A DNA stretch of 5,286 nucleotides from Candidatus Sifarchaeum subterraneum (GTDB lineage Archaea > Asgardarchaeota > Sifarchaeia > Sifarchaeales > Sifarchaeaceae): NCBI GenBank assembly GCA_016292335.1, contig JAECRX010000167.1, positions 1 to 5,286 of the forward strand. Reading direction: 5' to 3'. The translations under genes and the position numbers were made by a program. Numbering within the stretch: the first letter of the stretch is position 1; every line of letters begins with the position of its first letter. The notes beneath the pieces were generated by a model. That model was given only the letters and a program-made list of their open reading frames with translations. It was not told where the DNA came from and made no database searches. This document shows positions 1 to 3,480 of the stretch, piece by piece.

Positions 1-234
1 CTTTTTTGGTCTTCGAATAAACATGGCTATGGTATACGATAGAAAAAGTAAAATAATTCCAATCATCGGGATATACAATGATTCCATCCCTATTCCCGCT
101 GATGAGTTTTGGTAGGAGCTTAAGATTCCAAAAGAAGTTAGGATAATTCCTGTGAAGATTCCAATTGAAATTAGAAGAAGAAGAAGTCTCATAATTCTGC
201 TATATTTCGGCTTCATTTTTGGTTCTTCAGTCAT
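1..234 (-). CDS. Small two-helix membrane protein, C-terminus beyond window
   Basis: I do not recognise this family. Seventy-eight residues are visible and the frame is open at the left edge, so the gene is incomplete. A short charged N-terminus (MTEEPKMKPKYSR) is followed by a hydrophobic segment at about residues 16-40, a short polar loop (SSYQNSSAG), a second hydrophobic segment at about residues 54-72, and a basic stretch (RRPKK) at the edge. This is a helical hairpin membrane protein. It begins just after the stop of the DUF1512 gene on the same strand, so the two are probably cotranscribed. I chose the ATG at 234 because a GTGAG sequence lies just upstream. An in-frame ATG at 249 and GTG at 243 are alternatives. 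It may end only a few codons beyond the window. Confidence 0.72.
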   Translation of the reverse strand, partial: MTEEPKMKPKYSRIMRLLLLLISIGIFTGIILTSFGILSSYQNSSAGIGMESLYIPMIGIILLFLSYTIAMFIRRPKK

Positions 235-262
235 ATCACTCACAAACATCCAAAATTTCAAA

Positions 263-1381
263 TTATTGTCCAATACCAATTGTATTTCCTATTCCTGCTA
301 TTATAACAGTATCACCGGGATTGGTCTTTGTTCTCAAAGTGCGTTTAATTCTTTCAATTACTGAATCAACTGAATTGGTTATCTTTTGCCTTATAGGAGT
401 CAAAGCCTCTTCAATAGACTCTTTTATGATGATTGCATCGACAGGGATACCTTTTGCTAATGTACTCTCTTCAATTTTGTATTTCTCTGGACCAGGGTCG
501 CCAATTGCCGCACCGACACCTTCAGCTACGCTGCCACTTTCCTCCCCCTCTAGTCTGAGTGCTGCATCAATCATGATAATTCGCGTAACTTTTTCAGTTT
601 TTTCTTGCACTATTTTCTTTATTGCTTCGCCAGGTTTTCCTACTGTCCCACCAGGGCCTTTTGCTTTAACAATTATAGCATTTCTACCCTCGATTTCCTT
701 TTCAGCAACTACAATATCTTTGGCGATCTCTTTTTTAAACTCTCCGCGTGCCAACCTTGATACAACAAGGGGACCTATTCCATCACCTATTGGTTTAGCG
801 TCTGCGAAAGCTTTAAGAGCATTGAAAAAGGCTTTAGCTAGCCTCATGATAAGTGGCAGTTGCATGTGGATCTGCATGATCATTAGCATGCTTTTCGTTT
901 TCTTCCCAAGAATTAGAAAGTGACGAACAATTCTAAAAACTAAGAAAACGGCCATATTTGCCTCTAAAAGGTTTTCCAATGTCGAGGCTTCAGATGAGCT
1001 TGTATTAGGAGCAATGGTGCTCACAAAATCTTCAAACCGACTTTTTCTTACGTCTAATAGGTGTTCTAGTCGGTTTAATACTCCTGCAGGATCTATATCA
1101 ACTGGTGGAATAATGAAAAATTCCATTGTTTCAAGGATTTGCTCGGTAGGGTCTTGATCCAAATTGTATTGTTTGACATTGTTTATTGTGATCTCTTTTC
1201 CTTTGTCAGACATGTTTTTCAGTTGTATGACTGCTTTTTCAATTTGTCTGATCCAAATAAATGATTGCAGTCGTTGCCCATATAAGAGATAAAGTATAAA
1301 AAATGCAAAAAACAAAATGTTGAAAAGATAGCCCCAGATGGTTTCTGGGCCTTGGGCTAAGGGACTGGGAAATTGGAACAT
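263..1381 (-). CDS. DUF1512-family archaeal membrane-anchored protein
   Basis: This 372-residue protein matches my recollection of the DUF1512 family, which is found in Archaea and has no established function. One transmembrane segment lies at about residues 18-34, followed by an amphipathic stretch (GQRLQSFIWIRQIEKAV) typical of the family. Most of the protein is then probably cytoplasmic, although residues 138-160 are also fairly hydrophobic. Glycine-rich conserved-looking blocks are PIGDGIGP (197-204), KGPGGTVGKPGEA (241-253), a block with EGEESGSVAEGVGAAIGDPGPEK (278-300, interrupted here only for description) and a C-terminal AGIGNTIGIGQ (362-372). Such loops suggest nucleotide or ligand binding, but this is inference. 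The length fits a complete family member. The ATG at 1381 precedes the membrane segment by a plausible distance; an AGGAAG lies somewhat far upstream. The small membrane protein gene follows closely, suggesting an operon. Confidence 0.85.
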   Translation of the reverse strand: MFQFPSPLAQGPETIWGYLFNILFFAFFILYLLYGQRLQSFIWIRQIEKAVIQLKNMSDKGKEITINNVKQYNLDQDPTEQILETMEFFIIPPVDIDPAGVLNRLEHLLDVRKSRFEDFVSTIAPNTSSSEASTLENLLEANMAVFLVFRIVRHFLILGKKTKSMLMIMQIHMQLPLIMRLAKAFFNALKAFADAKPIGDGIGPLVVSRLARGEFKKEIAKDIVVAEKEIEGRNAIIVKAKGPGGTVGKPGEAIKKIVQEKTEKVTRIIMIDAALRLEGEESGSVAEGVGAAIGDPGPEKYKIEESTLAKGIPVDAIIIKESIEEALTPIRQKITNSVDSVIERIKRTLRTKTNPGDTVIIAGIGNTIGIGQ

Positions 1382-1428
1382 TATTTGAAAACTTCCTGAA
1401 ATTTTCTTTTTACAGTTGATGGTAATTG

Positions 1429-1553
1429 GGGTTGGATACTCTACTTTGCCTCGTGAAATACTTGCTAACAGAGAAACAAGTTTCCTGCATCGCTTTTGGA
1501 TAACTCAGGCAGGCCTCACGTCCCGCAATTTCTGCGGTAAGGTGTATCCACCC
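1429..1553 (-). ncRNA. Structured RNA or leader upstream of the DUF1512 gene (unassigned)
   Basis: No convincing protein gene lies here, but the stretch folds well. The ends pair: 1544-1553 with 1429-1439 gives 10 base pairs with one bulged base. Inside are a hairpin at 1523-1537 (CCGCA/TGCGG) and a second helix, 1452-1456 with 1516-1520. That helix encloses two more hairpins, 1460-1481 (ACTTG/CAAGT) and 1484-1513 (CCTGC/GCAGG). A TATA-like TTTTTAAA lies 26 bases upstream of 1553, so transcription would start exactly at the closing helix. No T-run follows at the 3' side, and the DUF1512 start codon is about 48 bases downstream. It could be an untranslated leader or a separate small RNA. I could not match it to tRNA, RNase P RNA, SRP RNA or a riboswitch known to me. 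The strand choice rests on the promoter. Confidence 0.4.
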
Positions 1554-1574
1554 AAGAAATATCAAGGTGGAGCG

Positions 1575-1586
1575 TTTAAAAATATT
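1575..1586 (-). promoter_or_regulatory. TATA box for the structured RNA/DUF1512 leader
   Basis: Read on the minus strand, the sequence is AATATTTTTAAA. Its centre is about 26 bases upstream of position 1553, the first base of the closing helix of the structured RNA. This is the usual archaeal TATA-to-start distance. Confidence 0.45.
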
Positions 1587-1606
1587 GCTGAACAACACAA
1601 TTCAGC
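1585..1606. repeat. Inverted repeat between divergent promoters
   Basis: TGCTGAA and TTCAGCA form a perfect 7-base-pair stem around an 8-base loop. It lies between the minus-strand TATA box at about 1579 and the plus-strand TATA box at about 1642. This is a plausible operator position, but no regulator is known. Confidence 0.3.
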
Positions 1607-1637
1607 ACGTCAACAGGTTGCTGTATCTTTGTACTCG

Positions 1638-1646
1638 TTATAAAAA
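1638..1646 (+). promoter_or_regulatory. TATA box facing right
   Basis: TTATAAAAA is close to the archaeal TATA consensus. It predicts transcription starting near 1668-1672, at the left edge of the structured stretch 1670-1925. No protein gene follows on this strand for more than 1.5 kb, so the product would be an RNA. Confidence 0.45.
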
Positions 1647-1669
1647 CTTTTTCCGACAAAGGAAAAATT

Positions 1670-1925
1670 TTGTGGTGCATGTTGGTCAATACTCTGCGAC
1701 GGCACGTTGAGCACGGGGGATGAGTGACAACAAAACGGGAGTTGACTAGGAGCACACTACGATGGAGTACATTATGAGTTGTTTCACGAATTCCAAACCC
1801 TGTATACCGTGCATTTACCACGGTGCTCCGTCATGGGAGGACATCTTTCGTAGGCGCTACTCCGAAGCGATGGTATGTTTGTACTGAACCCCTAAAGGGA
1901 GAATACGTATCCTCACATGGTAAGA
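1670..1925 (+). ncRNA. Candidate structured RNA of unknown class
   Basis: This stretch is richer in GC than the spacer to its right and carries no credible protein gene. Its ends can pair (1678-1682 with 1915-1919). Internal pairings include GGAGCAC 1749-1755 with GTGCTCC 1823-1829, the hairpin ACCGTG 1806-1811 with CACGGT 1819-1824 (which partly competes with the former), a nested hairpin 1842-1872, and CCCTAAAGGG near 1890-1899. A strong TATA box lies 26-30 bases upstream on the plus strand. On the minus strand the same region ends in ACCA followed by a T5 run, so the opposite direction is not excluded. I looked for a tRNA T-arm, the SRP helix 8 signature and RNase P conserved blocks and found none. 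Confidence 0.33.
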
Positions 1926-2080
1926 ATAGCTTTAGTGTCAATAGAAGGCAAAGCATTAATAATTTATTATAACATATATCAGATACCTGAGTGAACCACT
2001 AAACTTGAGTATTTCCTTTTTTGACTTTTGTCGTGATCATACTGCTACAGAAGAAGAACCACTCTTTTTAGCCCTTCTTT

Positions 2081-2098
2081 ATTTTTCGAACGAAAAAT
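2081..2098. repeat. Near-palindrome ATTTTTCG-AA-CGAAAAAT
   Basis: Two 8-base arms are exact inverted copies around AA. As RNA it would form a short weak hairpin, and as DNA it could bind a dimeric protein. Nothing nearby identifies its role. Confidence 0.35.
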
Positions 2099-2224
2099 CT
2101 CTGATATAATAAGTTATCTCCTACAATTTGGGATGTGGAAAAACCATTTTTTGGAACTGATCGTTGGTTTAGAAGCTCCTTAATTTGTCAAGTTGTAGTT
2201 CACATTAAGAAAGATTTATTTCTC

Positions 2225-2255
2225 CAATAAAAGATGTAAAAGAAGAAAATAAAAG
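2225..2255 (-). terminator. T-rich terminator after the zinc-ribbon gene
   Basis: Immediately after the TGA stop, the minus strand reads through four T-runs (CTTTTATTTTCTTCTTTTAC and a further TTTTATT). Such oligo-T tracts are typical archaeal transcription ends. Confidence 0.5.
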
Positions 2256-2390
2256 TCACTCTTTTATTGCGTATGCTAGCCCTCGACAAGTAGGACAAAC
2301 CAAAAATCCTTTCACGTCAACTAGGTATTTGTCTTTGGGGATCATTATGAGCCTACAGCCTTTGCATTCATACTTTAAAACTAGTACCAA
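2256..2390 (-). CDS. 44-residue zinc-ribbon protein
   Basis: This small frame is easy to overlook because it has no ATG start. The protein has two CxxC knuckles, C9-K-G-C12 and C32-P-T-C35, separated by 19 residues. The spacer is rich in beta-forming residues (RLIMIPKDKYLVDVKGFLV), the pattern of a single zinc ribbon. It probably binds one Zn(II) and nucleic acid or protein; the specific role is unknown. The frame ends in TGA. I chose the TTG at 2388-2390 because no in-frame ATG or GTG occurs before the upstream stop. A GGAG lies 9 bases before it, and a TATA box at 2433-2441 predicts a transcript starting near 2411, which rules out starts farther upstream. A T-rich terminator follows. It therefore seems to be an independent one-gene unit. 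A chance frame with four well-spaced cysteines plus matching promoter and terminator is unlikely, but conservation has not been tested. Confidence 0.7.
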   Translation of the reverse strand: MVLVLKYECKGCRLIMIPKDKYLVDVKGFLVCPTCRGLAYAIKE

Positions 2391-2432
2391 ATCAACCCAC
2401 TCCAGCCTGGTTAGTATAGAAAAGCAATGTTT

Positions 2433-2441
2433 CTTTAAAAA
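2433..2441 (-). promoter_or_regulatory. TATA box of the zinc-ribbon gene
   Basis: The minus strand reads TTTTTAAAG, centred near 2437. The predicted transcription start is near 2411, giving a leader of about 20 bases that contains the GGAG ribosome-binding sequence before the TTG start codon. Confidence 0.5.
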
Positions 2442-2759
2442 GAATGTGAGAAAATCATCCGCAAAAGAATATATAGCGTAGACATTAGAAAAGAAAGTAA
2501 TAGTGTTTTTAATTGTTAATCTGATTAAATTTTCTTATAAAAATAGCAATTCTCTCTCAATCACTCCAGTTTCATTCGTCTTTGTTGTTTTTCCTTTATA
2601 TCACAACGAATATTTATCGTTTTTAAATATCTTTGTATAAAATTCTGAGTACATCACTGTGTAATTATATCTCTGGTGTTCCAAAGTACATCTGGTTTCA
2701 TAAGATTTTTTTGGGGTGGAACATTTCCTGAGTGGAGTCTAAGATTACTAAAAGAATAG
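2442..2759. other. AT-rich spacer between zinc-ribbon gene and tRNA-Trp
   Basis: I see no gene here. TGTTCC near 2673-2685 and GGAACA near 2718-2724 could pair at a distance. Leftward of the tRNA, the minus strand reads CTATTCTTTTAG, a weak T-run that may end the tRNA transcript. Confidence 0.45.
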
Positions 2760-2776
2760 TGGTGGGGCCGCAGGGA

Positions 2777-2807
2777 TTTTCAAGTGAAAGCTTGATGCTA
2801 TCGCTGT
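2777..2807 (-). other. tRNA-Trp intron 5, T-loop (31 bases, after position 59)
   Basis: Exon UUCA pairs with intron UGAA, with bulges AAA and AAU. The outer helix is the T-stem itself. No stable inner helix follows the 5' bulge; instead the intron has a hairpin, UCAAG with CUUGA, which competes with the central helix. Removal restores the T-loop UUCAAAU and stem CGGGG/CCCUG. Confidence 0.85.
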
Positions 2808-2821
2808 TTTGAACCCCGGAC

Positions 2822-2850
2822 TTCTACCAATGATGCAGAAACACCATTGC
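2822..2850 (-). other. tRNA-Trp intron 4, variable loop (29 bases, after position 45)
   Basis: A BHB is visible: exon CUGC (2856 side) pairs with intron GUAG (2827-2824, one G-U), with bulges UGG and AAG. The inner helix is 8 base pairs (CAAUGGUG with CAUCAUUG, one G-U) around a UUUCUG loop. Removal yields the variable loop UGGUC. Confidence 0.88.
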
Positions 2851-2858
2851 CAGCAGGT

Positions 2859-2920
2859 TTCTCCCGCTCCAGAAGTACATCATCTTACAAATCAGTAACC
2901 CCTACTGAAGCTGGTTTCCT
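2859..2920 (-). other. tRNA-Trp intron 3, canonical position 37/38 (62 bases)
   Basis: The BHB core is strict at the cleavage sites: exon CUCC (2926-2923) pairs with intron GGAG (2864-2861), with bulges AGA and AAA. The intron also carries CUGA followed after seven bases by GAUGAUG, resembling box D'/C' of C/D guide RNAs. A UCUGGAGC stretch is complementary to the anticodon region of the exons. In several archaea the tRNA-Trp intron at this position is a C/D RNA guiding 2'-O-methylation of the same tRNA. This copy is shorter, and a clean box C and box D are not visible. Confidence 0.88.
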
Positions 2921-2928
2921 CTGGAGCC

Positions 2929-2956
2929 TTTCGGGTTTCTTATGTGGATGGAAACT
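2929..2956 (-). other. tRNA-Trp intron 2, anticodon stem (28 bases, after position 29)
   Basis: The inner helix GUUUC/GAAAC is 5 base pairs. The central helix is exon ACGG (2962-2959) with intron CCGA (2934-2931): three base pairs plus an A-A mismatch, hence a relaxed BHB. The bulges are CAA and AAG. Removal restores the anticodon stem GCAGG, which pairs perfectly with CCUGC; without removal, the stem has an A-C mismatch and no usable anticodon. Confidence 0.85.
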
Positions 2957-2969
2957 TGCCGTGCTACCT

Positions 2970-2997
2970 GTGTAGAATATACTGTGAGAGTATATCT
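2970..2997 (-). other. tRNA-Trp intron 1, D-loop (28 bases, after position 17)
   Basis: A full BHB is visible. Exon GUAG (3003-3000) pairs with intron CUAC (2975-2972), and the bulges are CCA and ACA. The inner helix is 8 base pairs (GAUAUACU with AGUAUAUU, one G-U) closed by a CUCAC loop. Cutting after the second bulge base leaves the D-loop AGCCAGGUA. Shifting both cuts by one base would give the same mature sequence. Confidence 0.88.
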
Positions 2998-3064
2998 GGC
3001 TACACTACGGCCCCTTTATGTGGTAGTGTCTTTTTCAGCCCCAGCCATTTTCAAATATTGAATT

Positions 3065-3076
3065 CTTTTTAAAAAG
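3065..3076 (-). promoter_or_regulatory. TATA box of the tRNA-Trp gene
   Basis: CTTTTTAAAAAG is symmetric and lies about 56 bases upstream of tRNA base 1. It predicts a transcription start near 3044 and a leader of about 30 bases, to be removed by RNase P. Confidence 0.45.
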
Positions 3077-3205
3077 ATTTCTAAGCTTTTCTGTTCAAGC
3101 CGTAATGGTTGAAAAAAGATGCTTAGGTAGAGAGTGTGAAGGTGGTGTAAAATCTACAGGAGGCTCCAACGTAATGGCTTTTCTAGAAAGAGTTGGTTTG
3201 GTAAT

Positions 3206-3333
3206 GGGGACAGGCAGCGTCCTGAGGTTCGCATATCCTCTCGGAATATACTACCACTCAGATCGCTGGAGAGCTTAACTTCCAGGTTCGGGAGAGTCTG
3301 GGTGTGGCCACTCCGCTATGACCGCCTGTTCCC
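3206..3333 (-). rRNA. rrf: 5S ribosomal RNA
   Basis: The minus strand carries the hallmark blocks of archaeal 5S rRNA in order: GGTCATAGCGG after helix I, CACACCCAGACTC, CCCGAACCTGGAAGTTAAGC (the highly conserved loop B/C region), CCAGCGATCTGAGTGGTAGTA, and GCGAACCTCAGGACGCTGCC. The 5' end GGGAACAGGC pairs with the 3' end GCCTGTCCC in helix I with one A-C mismatch, which sets the ends to within a few bases. 5S rRNA joins the large ribosomal subunit. No 16S or 23S gene is in the window, so it appears unlinked here. It has its own TATA box and lies upstream of tRNA-Trp on the same strand, but each seems to have its own promoter. Confidence 0.95.
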
Positions 3334-3342
3334 AATTCTTGG

Positions 3343-3348
3343 TTATAA
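3343..3348 (-). promoter_or_regulatory. TATA box of the 5S rRNA gene
   Basis: The minus strand reads CTTATAACC here. The expected start, 24-27 bases downstream, falls near 3320, within about ten bases of the 5S 5' end, so a slightly shorter helix I than annotated is possible. Confidence 0.45.
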
Positions 3349-3420
3349 GAAAATCAATTTAAAATTTTTTTCCTTCCTATTCACTTTATTCTTTTAGATT
3401 CATATTTTCGTATTGAAATG

Positions 3421-3430
3421 TTTTAAAATA
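3421..3430 (+). promoter_or_regulatory. TATA box of the glycosyltransferase-like gene
   Basis: TTTTAAAATA predicts a start near 3452 and a leader of about 29 bases. That leader would include the purine-rich GAAGAGGTGG at 3457-3466. Confidence 0.4.
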
Positions 3431-3480
3431 TCAAATTGGAAGAATGTTAAATAATTGAAGAGGTGGTTAGTTTTAGATCT

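Larger units (their letters stand above)
1931..2255. other. AT-rich spacer without a recognised gene
   Basis: Only very short open frames occur here. A T6 run at 2017-2022 could end a rightward transcript from the structured region. An 8-base inverted repeat with a two-base centre (ATTTTTCG/CGAAAAAT) occupies 2081-2098. The last about 30 bases are the T-rich tail of the zinc-ribbon gene, read leftward. Confidence 0.5.
2760..3014 (-). tRNA. trnW: tRNA-Trp (anticodon CCA) with five introns and six exons
   Basis: Read leftward, exons are 3014-2998, 2969-2957, 2928-2921, 2858-2851, 2821-2808 and 2776-2760 (17, 13, 8, 8, 14 and 17 bases). Joined they give a 77-base tRNA including an encoded CCA. 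The acceptor GGGGCCG pairs perfectly with CGGCCCC, with discriminator A73. The D-stem is GUGU/GCAC with loop AGCCAGGUA. The anticodon stem GCAGG/CCUGC pairs perfectly around loop CUCCAGA, giving anticodon CCA (C34 = 2924 to A36 = 2922). The variable loop is UGGUC. The T-stem CGGGG/CCCUG (one G-U pair) has loop UUCAAAU. All invariant positions I checked are present (U8, A14, G18, G19, U33, T-loop UUCAA). Introns follow positions 17, 29, 37, 45 and 59. Both anticodon-stem halves match only after intron removal, which strongly supports these boundaries. The number of introns is far above normal. Confidence 0.93.

Noticed and set aside
219..923. A 234-codon open frame on the plus strand
   Set aside because: It lies wholly opposite the DUF1512 gene, is rich in Ser, Ile and Pro as expected of an antisense frame, and has no sensible domain.
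1410..1821. Three overlapping short open frames (62-81 codons) on both strands
   Set aside because: They overlap the structured RNA candidates, contradict each other, have low-complexity or Cys/Arg-rich chance-like composition and lack ribosome-binding sites.
1749..1829. tRNA with acceptor GGAGCAC/GTGCTCC
   Set aside because: The 7-base-pair ends fit, but there is no T-loop motif, no D-arm and no U8 on either strand.
1429..1925. RNase P RNA or SRP RNA
   Set aside because: I found neither the GAGGAAAGTCC/ACAGAA blocks of RNase P RNA nor the CGGAAG...AGCAGC signature of SRP helix 8 on either strand.
1673..1930. A second intron-rich tRNA on the minus strand ending in ACCA plus a T5 run
   Set aside because: No matching 5' acceptor strand for the AACATGC end, and the only GTTC (near 1883-1886) cannot be completed into a T-arm with correct pairing.
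2949..2959. tRNA-Gly reading with anticodon UCC directly after the D-arm
   Set aside because: Taking UUUCC as the anticodon loop gives an A-C mismatch in the stem and no proper 3' junction; removing intron 2 gives a perfect stem and the CCA anticodon instead, and GGGG...A73 fits Trp better than Gly.
3103..3279. A 57-codon frame starting with ATG on the plus strand
   Set aside because: Its second half is the complement of the 5S rRNA gene, and its product matches no pattern I know.
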